Shown: positions 45,761-57,080, counted from the first letter of the stretch. The stretch is 64,000 nucleotides of DNA from Bubalus kerabau (GCF_029407905.1 NC_073630.1:43487001-43551000); one strand, 5' to 3'. Numbers and translations: made by a program. Notes: generated by a model not told the origin, from the letters alone.

Positions 45761-46288
45761 TGAAGGAGGAAACAGACAGACCAGGCTCCATCTTGAAAGC
45801 AGGACTCCATCTTGGGCCAGACTGCAGACTTTGAGCTATATGCCCAGTATCTATGGAAACGAAATGCCAACTGGAAAACCAGGCCCCTGGATGGAAGAGC
45901 CCCAGGGTTTGTACCTAGACTCTCTGTTGCCTAAAAGAATACCCTAATTATCTGTGTAACTGAATAGAATCATAAATTCTACTATGCTTATTGGGGTATG
46001 ACCACAGGCCTATTGATAATTGTCCACTGTTAACTACCTAGGCTTAAGGCATATGAATCACGGGTTAACTTTGATTGTATCTTTCTTTTCCTTTGTTCAG
46101 ACTAGTTTCAGGGAATTTGGGGAGGTGGGTTTGGGCACTTATACTTAGGGTGTATAAGGTTTCCAGAGAAACTGGTCAGGGTCCTTGGCTACGAGGAGAC
46201 TATCTTGGGTCCGCTGGTGTAATAACTGGCACTCTACTATCTGCACTGTTCTTAGTGAGTTTGTTTCCCAGAACGGGTGGCTACAACA
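45761..46288 (+). mobile_element. right LTR of the ERV
   Basis: 528 bp, sense, TGAAGGAGG...GGCTACAACA. A TATA-like box (tataag) lies at 46153-46158. The poly(A) signal position reads AATAAC (46221-46226) instead of the AATAAA kept in the left LTR. It is preceded by a short purine stretch (gaggtaggaa) as the presumed polypurine tract. Confidence 0.85.
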
Positions 46289-48518
46289 CTTAAACTATGT
46301 ATTCTTTGTTTTACAATAATTTCACCTATCAGCTTTTCTCCTGTAGAATTAACTGCATAAATGTGCAAAGAGAACTTCATCATAGTTTTGAAAGATTTAA
46401 ATGGAAATAAAATAAATATCATTCCACAAAATAATGGTTGAATATGTTATGGTCCATTAATAAGACAAAGGCTATGTAGCAGCTTAAATAATAGTTTTCC
46501 TAGTTTAAAAACTTTGCATTCACATACAATGCATAGAAAATGATCTAGAAGGATACACATTAAATTAAAGATATGATTTCTTCAGGGGGTGAGAAGGGCT
46601 AGAGAAAGAAGGGGTAGGTCACAAAAGACTTACGTTTAGTTGCATCGCATGATTTGTTTTACCTATACTGAGACCACATCATAATTGTAAATTTAACCAT
46701 TTTTTTAAACAAAAGGAAAAATGAGACAATTTTATGTTGCCTCAAAAATGTTTGCGTGAAAAAAGGAATAGAGGCATCACTCAGTTCAAATAACTAAATT
46801 TAAAGATAGAGATCCTGATGCCAAAAGATTTGAAATTACTCAGAAAAGAAGATATTTCTCATGCCCTAAGCTATATAACTAAAGTCTCCTGATTCACATC
46901 CAGTGTTCTCTCAGGCCACTCAAGTGCAAGGCTAGTATTCTTTAATTTTGAGCACAGTATCAGTAATTTTTGTGTTTTAGATGACGACGATGCTGAGGGT
47001 AGTAAGTCTTCACTAAGTGTAAGCAGATGTGTGCACCCCTGTTATAGGAAGCAGAATTGAGTAGAAATTAATTATAACCACATTGCTTCCCCAGATTAAT
47101 CATAATGAGCTGGTAGTAACGCTTCTACATGTGCTGCATGATAATAGTTGCTTGCAGAGTTTATGGTCCTAATTATTTAGCATTAAAGGCCTCATTTTGA
47201 GGTGCACAGCAATGTTCAATTAGAGAAAAATAGAGTAAATGCATTTGTTTAAACAGGAATTTACAAGGCATTATAGTTGCAGGCATAACAAACACTCCCA
47301 AGATCACTTCAAGAATTGGAATTCAGCATTAAGAAACCTGCCAAAATGATAGTAGTAGACCCTGATTTTGTGAATGCAGATGGTGCTACAGCTTCTGAAT
47401 GGTTCAATTAAAAAAAAAATCTATTTGCTGATAATTCAACATCGCAAAGTGTAGTGGGATCAACTGCTTTCCCCCATCTCCTTTCAGCAGAGAACTTTCT
47501 GCTGTCCACATTTCCTAAAAGAAGACCTGAACCTTTGATGTTCAATGCCAGGATCAAGTAACAACCAGAGACCATTTCACTGTGGGAGAAAAACAAAACA
47601 GCATTTGGCCCCATGTCCAAATTCCACTCCATTGTTCATTTACCAAAACTAAAATTATAATAAAAACAAGATTATGGACCTCATATAGGCCTATAAAATA
47701 ACTTTGGAAAATTACAGATCCAGGGGAAAAAAAAACAATCAAAAATGTCAATATCAGCTGTAAAACTATCTAAAAATGCAACAAATAATGTAATAAAGAA
47801 CAGAGGTGGAATTTGGCTCTGAATTGAGTTGCCCACCTGCAAGTTATTTTTAGGCGTCCCCAAGATGGAAAGGAAAACATGAAAAAAAAAAAAAAAAAAA
47901 ACTTTCCGCAAGTCCCCATAAAAAGAGTGCTCTGTGGTTGAATCCTCACTCAGATTTCAAACCAAGCCTTGGCTCTGCTACGCACAGACTTTGAATAAAC
48001 TAAGGATAGAGGAAAATAAACAAAAGAAGATAAAAGAAAAGGTAAACATGTGCCTGTATAGAAAGGAAGAAATGAAACTACTTTCGATAATTAAAGTTGT
48101 TTTTTTCTCCTCATTCATGCTTAAAGGTAATCATACCCACCACGTAACTCACAAAACAGGTTACTTGAGGAGAAGGTTTAAAAATCTACTTTCTCTCTCT
48201 TTCTGGCTTCCAGAAAGTGCCAAAATTGGGCAATAGAAAGTTATTCTTCATATTGGATGAAAGAAATAGAAAATAAACTACGATGAGGGTTGCCCCTTGT
48301 CTCTTCAAATACATTTTCTCTACACCTTCAAAATCTGTTAATGATGGAGGGCAATCAGATCACAAAGTGAGTGATTATCAGTTTATAATCATTGTTTTGT
48401 TCTAAAGATGATGAACTGTAAAATATCCAACAACGAAAAAGTACATCCTGGAGAACAACATCCCTGGGCCTAGTTTTTTTCTTTTTCAGTAAATTCTAAA
48501 ACTTGCATTTCAGATTGT
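46289..48518. other. unassigned interval, apparently unique
   Basis: No recognised repeat. 46900-47330 has the look of unique DNA with A/T-rich homeodomain-like words (taattatttagcattaa), but nothing proves function. A20 tracts occur at 47881-47900. Open frames at 47408-47751 and 47934-48236 have no family resemblance. Confidence 0.45.
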
Positions 48519-48654
48519 TTGTGTGTGTGTGTTAAGTTGCTTCAGTCATGTCCAACTCTTTGTGACGATATGGACTATAGTTGGCCAGGCTCCTATGTTC
48601 ATGGGATTTCCCAGGCAAAAGTACTGGAGTGAGTTGCCATTTCCTCCTCCAGTG
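48519..48654 (-). mobile_element. Bov-tA SINE, partial
   Basis: Antisense Bov-tA tail and body after a short (GT)n; the head is missing ('taagttgcttcagtcatgtc' to 'catttcctcctccagtgg'). Confidence 0.9.
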
Positions 48655-48763
48655 GATTTCAGGTTATAAGACTCACCAATTTCAACACAATGCCAACTGA
48701 AAGACCAGATTTAGTGGCCAAATAGAATAAGTATATTTAGAGACATGTAGGCCAGGTTTATGG

Positions 48764-48972
48764 GCTTCCCTGGAGGCACAGTGGTAAAGAATCTGCCTGC
48801 ATTGCAGGAGACATGGGATCTATCCCTGGGTCGGGAAGATCCCCTGGAAAAGGAAATGGCAACTCACTCCAATATTTTTGCCTGGGAAATCCTGCAGACA
48901 GAGGAGCCTGGCAGGCTACAATCCATGGGGTCTCAAAAGAATTAGGCATGACTTAGTGACTAAACAACAAGT
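48764..48972 (+). mobile_element. Bov-tA SINE
   Basis: Full-length sense Bov-tA from 'ggcttccctggaggcacagt' to 'gacttagtgactaaacaaca'. Confidence 0.94.
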
Positions 48973-49170
48973 CCATGTTTAGGCATAATGCTAAGGTTTC
49001 AGGTTAATGGCACAATGACATTGGGAGCCTGGGGGTTTTCCTCTTCAGTCAGTCTGTCTTCTGTCAGGATCATTGCCATGGAAACCTTGGAAAGTAACTT
49101 ACAACATTCATTTTTTACATATAAAGGACACTTCATCAGCTCATCTCAGTCGCTTAGCAGCATTCAACAC

Positions 49171-49262
49171 AGCTGCTGCTGCTGCTAAGTCGCTTCAGTC
49201 GTTTCCAACTCTGTGCGACCCCATAGACGGCAGCCCACCAGGGCCTCTCCCAATTCTCCATG
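49171..49262 (-). mobile_element. BOV-A2 SINE, partial
   Basis: Antisense first monomer only, starting (GCT)4 and stopping after 'gacggcagcccaccagg'. Confidence 0.88.
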
Positions 49263-49265
49263 GTC

Positions 49266-49468
49266 ATGACAGACAGAGATTTGCTTAGTCACGCTGGACT
49301 CTTTGCAACCACACAAACTATAGCCTGCCAGGCTCCTCTGCCCATAGAATTCTCCATGCAAGAATACTGGAGTGGGTTGCCATTCTTTTATCCAGGGGAT
49401 CTTTCCTCCCCAGGGATTGAACCTGGGTCTCTCGCATTGCAGACAGATCCTTTACCGTCTGAGCCACA
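49266..49468 (-). mobile_element. Bov-tA SINE
   Basis: Antisense full Bov-tA directly following the BOV-A2 fragment, with a clear head ('cctgggtctctcgcattgca', 'ctttaccgtctgagccac'). Confidence 0.92.
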
Positions 49469-49839
49469 CTCTCTCCCTATTTCTCCATCAACACCACCTG
49501 CTGCTTTTCTACCTCCATGCTGTGTCATCTGCTTCTACCCTTCTACCTTCTGTACATGGGCATGTACCCGACTTCTATTCTGAGCCTCTTTTCTTCCTTG
49601 TCTTCACTTCTTTCCATTTAATCATATGCATTCTCCGTCTTTGCATATCATCTCTAGCCTATGTCCAACCTAGAAATTCCCCTTGAGCTTCATTCTCCTA
49701 GATGTTGCTGTCTCCTTGACATCTCTACCAGAACACCCAAAAGTAATTTCAAACTTAATGTGGTCCAAAAACAAACTGTTCCCTTTTTTCTCCAAATCTG
49801 TTCTTTTTCTTAAATTCCCTGCCTCATTTTCTTTAAGTT

Positions 49840-50250
49840 TTTTTTAATTAAATATAGTTGATTTACAAAATTAATGTTAGTTTCAGGTGTACATCATAGT
49901 GATTCAATATTTTTATAGATTAAATTCCATTTAAAGTTATTTTAAAATATTGATCATATTCCTTATGCTTTACAATATAATCCCTCAGTTCAGTTCAGTT
50001 CAGTTCAGTTGCTCAGTCATGTCCGACTCTTTGCGACCACATGAATTGCAGCATGCCAGGCCTCCCTGTCCATCACCAACTCCCGGAGTTCACTCAAACT
50101 CACATCCATCGAGTCAGTGATGCCATCCAGCCATCTCATCCTCTGTCATCCCCTTCTCCTCCTGCCCCTATTTATTTTATACGTATAGTTTGTACCTCTT
50201 AATCTCCTACCCTTATTTTGTCCCTCCCCCTTTCCCTCTCCCCACTGGTA
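49840..50250 (-). mobile_element. old L1 3' UTR, split by BovB
   Basis: Antisense L1: 'atagttgatttacaaaatta', 'gtttcaggtgtacatcatag' on the left and 'cgtatagtttgtacctctta', 'ccccactggtaaccacag' on the right of the BovB at 49985-50168. Same subfamily as 13735-14640. Confidence 0.75.
49985..50168 (-). mobile_element. BovB LINE 3' fragment
   Basis: Antisense BovB end beginning with the inverted (TTCAG)n tail at 49987-50009 and running to 'tctcctcctgcccc'. Nested in the L1. Confidence 0.92.
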
Positions 50251-50779
50251 ACCACAGTGAAACAAAATGTCCAATGGGTGAGACAGACATTATTAATTGT
50301 AATGTGTTAGCATAAGTGGTTAAAAAAAAAAAATAAGCACAAAATAGCATAGGAACAAACTCTAGAGTTACCACTTGGGAAGGAAGTAATTAAAAGGAGA
50401 TATTTCTGAGCTATTGTTTTCAGGGATGTTATGGCACCAGGATTTGCCTTGAGACCCTTTTTGTCTGCCTAAAGCAATGCTTTGGCGGGGGCGGGGAGGG
50501 GGGAGGAAGGCGGCAATTCCCTAGCCGTTCTATTCCAGGCCATTACCAATTCCCAAGAAGCAAACATTCAGCAAATGTCAACAACTTTTCACCATTGCAC
50601 TGTTACCATCACTGCCTGGCAAACCCATTCCCTTACTTTGAGAACTATTTCAAAGGTCCTCTCCTCTTTGAAGCATTTGCATTCTATCAATCAATCCTCT
50701 CCTGAGCCTCTACAGGCTTCCATAATGGCATGAATAGTTATCATGGCATACACTATAGTGGACAGGGCTATTTGCTGAG
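50251..50779. other. unassigned interval
   Basis: Contains a G-rich run at 50484-50510. The open frame at 50482-50733 has no recognised domain. Confidence 0.45.
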
Positions 50780-51170
50780 CACACTGTATTAGTCACCTCA
50801 GTCTGCCTTAGCTAAACGCCATATGCTAGGTGCTTAAACAGGAGATAATTATTTTCTCACAGTTGAGTTCTGGAGGCCAGAAGCTCAAGATAAAGGTGTC
50901 ATCTAGGTTGGTTTCTGGTGAGGATCTCTCCTCCGCATGTAGCCTTCTAGCTGTGTCTGAAGAGAGACACTTGGTGGAGAGCGAGAGCTCTGAAGTCTCT
51001 TCCTCTCTTCTTCTAATAAGGGCACCAGCTTAGGGCCTCACGCTTATGATGTCATTTAACCTTTAACACTGTCTCAGAGGCCCTATCTCCAAATATAGTC
51101 ATATTGAGATTTAGGACTTCAACACACAAATACTGAGGAGACATAACATTTAGTCTATAACATACATGTG
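50780..51170 (-). mobile_element. MLT1/MaLR-like LTR, antisense
   Basis: 'tctcacagttgagttctgga', 'ggccagaagctcaagataaa', 'aggccctatctccaaatata' and 'catttagtctataacat' appear in the order of an antisense MLT1-type LTR. Confidence 0.65.
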
Positions 51171-51265
51171 CCTCATAAACACTGTTTCTTGGCCATAGTT
51201 TTATCCCAACATTTTCTTCTGAGCCTAACATAGATTAAGTTCCCCAAAATAACCTTTTAGTGAAA

Positions 51266-51300
51266 GGATGGATGAATGAATCAATGGATGGATGGATGAA
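51266..51300 (+). repeat. (GGAT)n / (GAAT)n microsatellite
   Basis: Imperfect tetranucleotide repeat of about 35 bp. Confidence 0.9.
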
Positions 51301-51419
51301 GAAATCCTAAATGAGGTGACTACTACTTAAGGATACAAGGTTTAACAGTTCTTTCCACAAAAAATGCTCCTTAAGTGCTGGGCTATAGAAATTTTATTTT
51401 ATTTTTATTTTCATACTAT

Positions 51420-51625
51420 GAAGTGTCAGTCCCCCAGTCTTGTCCAACTCTTTGCAACCACATGGATGTAGCCCACCAGGCTTCTTTGTCCATGGGATTC
51501 TCCAGGCAAGCACGCTGGAGTGGGTTGCCATTCCCTTCTCCAGGGGATATTTCCAACCCAGAAGTCAAACCAGGGTCTCCCGCATTGCAGGCAGATTCTT
51601 TTCTGTCTGAGCCACAGGGAAGCCA
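51420..51625 (-). mobile_element. Bov-tA SINE
   Basis: Antisense full-length Bov-tA ('gtcttgtccaactctttgca' to 'tgagccacagggaagcc'). Confidence 0.93.
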
Positions 51626-52425
51626 TATTCGTACTATATAAGTAGCTAATTAACTACTCAACCTACTTAAAAGGTTTCTCTAAAAAAAAAAAAAAAAAAA
51701 TTTGTTATGTATTGCCTTCTTCATTTAATTAAATTCAACTTTATATTTCAAAATTTTTGTGTTAATATTGTATCACAAGTATATTAATTCTACAATTCCT
51801 TTCATAATAGTAACAAAACAAAACAAAAAAAGAATAAAATATTTAGATAACAAAAGAACTGTAAGAATTTATAATGGAAATGACAAAATTTAAGTGAAAT
51901 TTAAAAAGATCTAAAGCATTCCAAGTTCATTTATTCAAAGATTCAGTATTGTTAAGATGAACATTATTCTCAATTGATCCATAGATTCAACATAAACTTT
52001 ATCAAAATTCCAGCAGGTTTTTACAAATACATTGAAAAATCTTCCAAAAATGTATAAGGGATTGTAAAGACCTAACATAGTTGAAATAACTTTGAAAAAA
52101 ATTAAGCAAGACTGAAAGATGTTAAGTATCCAATTTTAAATTCACTGTAAAACTATAGTTATGAAGACAGAATGATACTGGCAAAGGATGAACATGTATA
52201 TCAGTGGAACAAAATTGGGAGTCTAGAAATAATTTCTTATGTTTACAGTTAATAGATTTTTTACAAAGATACAAAAACAATTACATACAGAAAAAGATAA
52301 CTTTGTTAAAAGATGGTAATGGGACAATTATACATCCACGATGAGAAGAACTTTGACTCGTATTTTACACTATACAAAAAATTACTCAAAATTTAGGGAA
52401 AAAACTCATAATTTATTATCAGATC

Positions 52426-52975
52426 AGATCAGTCACTCAGTCGTGTCCAACTCTTTGCGACCCCATGAATCGCAGAACGCCAGGCCTCCCTGTCCATCAC
52501 CAACTCCCAGAGTTCACTCAGACTCACGTCCATCGAGTCAGTGATGCCATCCAGCCATCTCATCCTCTGTCGTCCCCTTCTCCTCTTGCCCCAAATCCCT
52601 CCCAGCATCAGAGTCTTTTCCAATGAATCAACTCTTTGCATGAGGTGGCCAAAGTACTGGAGTTTCAGCTTAAGCATCATTCCTTCCAAAGAAATCCCAG
52701 GGCTGATCTCCTTCAGAATGGACTGGTTGGATCTCCTTGCAGTCCAAGGGACTCTCAACAGTCTTCTCCAACACCACAGTTCAAAAGCATCAATTCTTCG
52801 GTGCTCAGCCTTCTTCACAGTCCAACTCTCACATCCATACATGACCACAGGAAAAACCATAGCCTTGACTAGACGGACCTTTGTTGGCAAATGTCTCTGC
52901 TTTTGAATATGCTATCTCGGTTGGTCATAACTTTCCTTCCAAGGAGTAAGCATCTTTTAATTTCATGGCTACTAT
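52426..52975 (-). mobile_element. BovB LINE 3' part, open C-terminal frame
   Basis: Antisense BovB beginning with a 'gatcagatcagtcactcagt' tail. The minus-strand frame 52890..52429 stays open for 153 codons and encodes the C-terminal region of the BovB protein ('VMYGCESWTVKKAEHRR', 'LKLKLQYFGHLMQRVDS', 'MRWLDGITDSMDVSLSEL'). Downstream of the RT core, so not functional alone. A well preserved, relatively young copy. Confidence 0.93.
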
Positions 52976-53084
52976 AGACAAATATAAATGCTAAAATAAT
53001 AAAATTTTTGGAAGATATATTCTGGACCCTGTTTAGGCAACTGTTTCGTAGATGTGACACCATAAATACAGACTGTAGGGTCTG

Positions 53085-53562
53085 CAGCATAATGGTCCCT
53101 CAAGGGCTTCCAAAATCCTAATTCCTAGATTCTATAAATATGCTCAGGCATTAAAAAGGGAATTAAGTTTGCCTATGGAGTCAGAGTTGCTAATACGTTA
53201 TCCTTAAAATAGAGATCTTATCCTATCTAGGAAAGATCAATATAGCTGCAAGGGCTTAAGAGAGGAAGAGAAAGGGAGGTGAAGGAGTTAGAGTTAGATC
53301 ACAGCAATGTGATGTGAGAACTAGACTCACTATTTTGGCTTTGAAAATTGACTAAATGAATCACAATCAATTCAACAGAGGCAACCTGTAGAAGGTGTAA
53401 AGGGCAAGGTAATATATTTTTCTGTAGAACTTTCAAAAAGGAACACAATCCTGCCAATACCTTGATTTTAGCTCAGAGATCCTTTTCAGAATTCTGAACT
53501 ACCAAACTTCATTATGATGACTTTGTGGCAACTTGTTATGAAATTCATGGAAATCTAGTACA
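53085..53562 (+). mobile_element. MaLR-like LTR
   Basis: 'ggcttccaaaatcctaattc', 'agcaatgtgatgtgagaact', 'caatcctgccaataccttga' and 'gtggcaacttgttatgaaa' match the sense order of an MLT1-type LTR. Nested in the ancient L1. Confidence 0.6.
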
Positions 53563-54690
53563 GGAGAAAATTTTCAAGATCTCGGATAAAGCGAAGATTT
53601 CTTAGATAGGATAACAAAAGGACAAAAGGACAGGAAATTAAAGTTTTAAAATTATAAATTTGACCTTGTCAAAATTCACCACATCTGTGCTTGAAGAGAT
53701 ATTATTAACAAAATGAGAAAAAATAAGCAACAGAGTAGAAAAAATACTTGTAAAACATGTATTTGATAAAGAGTTCATACTTTAACCTACAGAGAATATA
53801 TTTCAATAATAAGAAAATTTAAAAAAAAACAAAAGTAGGTAAAAGATTTGAATATCCATTTGAATGAAGAAGATATACAAATAGTTAACAAGTATAAGGA
53901 AAGACGCCCGGCTTCATTAGTCACTAGGAAATGCAAATCAAAACCACAATTAGAAACCATTTCACATCCCTTAGAACTGCTATTAAAAATTGGCATACAA
54001 TAACAAATGAATGTGAGAAAGGAAATCCCTCATACATTGCTAATGAGGATTTAAAATGATATAGCCACTCTAAAAAAACAATTTGAGAGTTTCTTAAAAA
54101 TTAAACATATATTTGCCATAGTGGCAAATAGACCTAAGAATTCCACTCTTAGATATCAGTCCAAAAAAAAGGAAAATATATATTCATACAAAGACTTGCA
54201 CACAAATATGTCCTTAGCAGCCTTATATATATGAGACAAAAATTAGAAAAAGCCTAAATAGCACCTCAACTGATGAGTGGAGATACAAAGTACTATATCC
54301 ATGTGACAGAACACTTTCCAGTAATAAAAGGAAACAAACTACTGATGCCCACTACACTATGCACAAACCTCCAAAACATTATGCTGAGTGAAACAAGCCA
54401 GAAACAAGAGAACATATATTGCATTATTGCTTTTATGTGAAATGTCTGTAAAAGGCAAATTTATAGAGACATATAACAGATTAATGGTTGCCTAAGGTGG
54501 TAGGGGGTAGGGAGTGTGGGGGACAGAGTTTAACAGTTAGTGAAGTTGAGGGATCTTATTGGGGTGACGGGAATATTCTAAAACTGATTTACTGTGATGC
54601 TTACACAATTTGTAAATTTACTAAAAAATGAACTGTATACTTGCAGTGGGTGAATAGATAATATATAAAATATATCTCGATTATATATAA

Positions 54691-56430
54691 AAATGCATTT
54701 TTTCTGCATTAAAGTTTCCACAGTTCTAATCTATGATTTTTTTTTCTACCCTTGGTTTAACACATTTCTCAAAAGAATAGCTCAGAAATCAGTGAAGACT
54801 GGCTTTTGATACGATAAAATCCAATTGAGGGGGAGGTATTTAGAAACACTTCTGCTCTAGAAAGTGAGTTATAGCTATAAAATTATCCCTTTAGATATCT
54901 AAAATGTTGACAACTCCCAACTTCTACATTTTCAGTGACTTTAGAATGAATTTTTATGATGAACCTTCTATTTTGAAATAGAGTTAAATATTAAATAGTA
55001 CATGATCAACTGTCTAAAAGAAATTAAAATAAGAAATAGGCTGTCTCTGGAAACTTCATCATGGCTAGGTTGTCATTCACTGTGAGGTAATTTATCAGCA
55101 CTGGGGACTAAGAAAAAAGACACAAATTAAAATATAAATTTGGTAAAGTAATTTTTGAAAATGCTTTGCTTACCTCTTATTGAATTATAGCCAGTCTCCT
55201 CAACAAGAAGCCGTGCAGTTAGAATTTACAATAAAAGTGAAGATAACAAAATATGTAATTCCCTAACATTTCATTCAGTGAACCATTAAACAAGAGGCAT
55301 GTTTGCAAAATCAAAACCTGAATGTATTTTTATTAGTATTTTCAACAAAAGAACTTCTGGCACACATCCCAGACTCTACATTCAGAACAGAAATTAAGGC
55401 AATTAAAGTCTCATTGAGAATTACTGATAATAATATAACATAAACAGTGAGTCCCACATTCTAGCTCTCTTAGATAAGCTACCATTACAGAAGAGACCAG
55501 AGCAAGGAGAAATTCCAAATCTTATTTTTTGGTTACTATTAGCAACATTTGCAAGGAGTTAAGGCAAAGAAGGAGATAAGCAAAGAATCAAGGGTCCAAG
55601 AAGGAAGGGAACCTTTGGACCTTCTTCTCTGCCTCTGGTTTATAAAAGCGGATTTATAGAGGACACAATAGCCAAAGGAGACATATTAATAACATTAAAT
55701 CTAACAGTCATGGAAAAACTGAAACTAAATTCTGTTAAAATGATTTCATAAAAATTGATTGAGATTTTGAAATATCTGTCGACAATATGATTTAGTTAAT
55801 AATTCTCTAGATGAACACACAAATGAAAAATGAGAGCAACACAGTATGTTTGCCATTTTTCTACCATCTTTTGAGAATATACTGATTGAAATTATTATTC
55901 TATTATAGATTCTTCAAAATTTCAAATGATTAACAGTAACTTCTCTAATAAAAACATTAAGAATTCAAATATAAATTGCACTTTATAGTAACATTATTTT
56001 CCATAGGACATTTCCAGTGTTTTAAGTTTTTGTTTTAAAACTCAATAAAATATATACATATTTGGAGGTCCTGCATTGGGGGTGTATAAAATATCTCATT
56101 ATGATTCATAAAATTTACTCTATTATGAAAATAAGGACATGATTTTAGCTAAATTTGTTATTAAAAAACTATTTTCAAATCAGATCAAATTACAGCATTA
56201 GTTAAACATTAAAGGAAAGCAAAGTCTGTTTTATCTACAGAATCAATATATGTGTTAAATCAGTATGCTAGAATCAACAATTTCTTTTTCACACTTGAGA
56301 ATTCACAAGTAAAACCTGTTCCATGCTAAATTTATACACTCCCCTGGAAATGACTAGAGTTTAATGAAAATATTATTGATGATTGATGATTAATATAAAT
56401 CTCAACAATTCCAGCCACAGTTTCAGAAAC
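54691..56430. other. unassigned AT-rich interval
   Basis: No confident repeat, exon or RNA gene. Stop-dense throughout. Confidence 0.5.
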
Positions 56431-56645
56431 AAGTCTTTTTTTAAATTTATTAATTTATTTATTTTACTTTACAATATTGTATTGGTTTTGCCATACATTG
56501 ACTTGACTCTGCCATGAATGTATATGTGTTCCCCATCCTGAACCCCACTCCCACCTCTCTCCCCATCCCATCCCTCTGGGTCATCCCAGTGTGCCAGCCC
56601 TGAGCACCCTGTATCATGCATCAAACATGGACTGGCCATTCGAGA
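56431..56645 (-). mobile_element. L1 3' end, antisense
   Basis: A relative of the ruminant L1 3' UTR at 17410-17722, more diverged ('attgtattggttttgccata', 'gttccccatcctgaacccca', 'cctgtatcatgcatcaaaca'). Confidence 0.85.
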
Positions 56646-56786
56646 AATAAGAGTCTTGATGGGGTAGACCGTTGTAACTTCTTCAGCCCCTCCATTGCCT
56701 TTTAAAATACAATCAAATTTCCTGCTTGGTCCAAAATGCTGACTACTTTGACTTGGAATCTAATTTCATCTTTTGAAGGCATGCTA

Positions 56787-56809
56787 TTTTTTTTTTTTTT
56801 TTTTTTTTT
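56787..56809 (+). repeat. poly(T) tract
   Basis: T23, probably the complement of an A-tail whose element is no longer recognisable. Confidence 0.9.
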
Positions 56810-56904
56810 GCCACTGCCCCTCCATTAGATAGCCATCAACCAACTGAATAGAAGTTAAAAATTGAGTACAAAGAGGGTCTTATATGAACAGGCCATGTTC
56901 ATTA

Positions 56905-57080
56905 ATTAATAATAATAACAATAACAGAATAAACTCTTCTCATACATTACCTTATTGAATCATTATAAATGGGTGAAGATTAGGTATTTTTAATCTCATT
57001 TATAGATTAAGAAACCTAGATTTTAGGGAGGTTTACTGACACATGATCTATCTCCAACTTTGGAGAGGAAACAAAGCATT
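56905..57080 (+). mobile_element. MIR SINE remnant
   Basis: 'cattaccttattgaatcatt', 'tctcatttatagattaagaa', 'gaggtttactgacacatgat' in MIR order; degenerate. Confidence 0.5.

Larger units (their letters stand above)
40868..46288. mobile_element. rearranged class I ERV forming an imperfect palindrome
   Basis: Gammaretrovirus-like endogenous retrovirus of 5.4 kb. 40868-42419 (minus: LTR, env remnant, integrase C-terminal part) is the inverted copy of 44738-46288 (plus). Between them, 42420-44737 carries, on the minus strand, the integrase core, RNase H, RT, a gag-like piece and a second copy of part of integrase (44382-44737). Both outer boundaries are LTR U5 ends (TG..CA ends in mirror orientation). 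There is no 5' LTR, primer-binding site or full gag. The flanking 4-bp sequences (catt on the left, ctta on the right) do not match, so no target duplication is evident. All coding regions are broken. Confidence 0.88.
51930..54690 (+). mobile_element. ancient L1, sense, with two nested insertions
   Basis: Three collinear pieces of an old L1: 51930-52425 ('gaagacagaatgatactggc' region of ORF2), 52976-53084, and 53563-54690 (end of ORF2 and 3' UTR; 'agatgtcacc'-like region, 'ggaaatgcaaatcaaaacca', 'aacaagccagaaacaagaga'). They are separated by a BovB (52426-52975) and a MaLR-like LTR (53085-53562). ORF2 is full of stops. Confidence 0.75.

Noticed and set aside
40868..46288. Reading this locus as two separate complete proviruses
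   Set aside because: There is no 5' LTR, leader or full gag on either strand, and the arms meet directly at 44737/44738. A single rearranged composite fits better.
48764..48850. tRNA-like sequence
   Set aside because: It is the tRNA-derived head of a Bov-tA SINE with decayed structure. The CHR heads at 1310, 21983 and 30905 were rejected as tRNA genes for the same reason.
50482..50520. CpG island or promoter
   Set aside because: Only a short G-rich run with few CpGs; no extended island occurs anywhere in the window.
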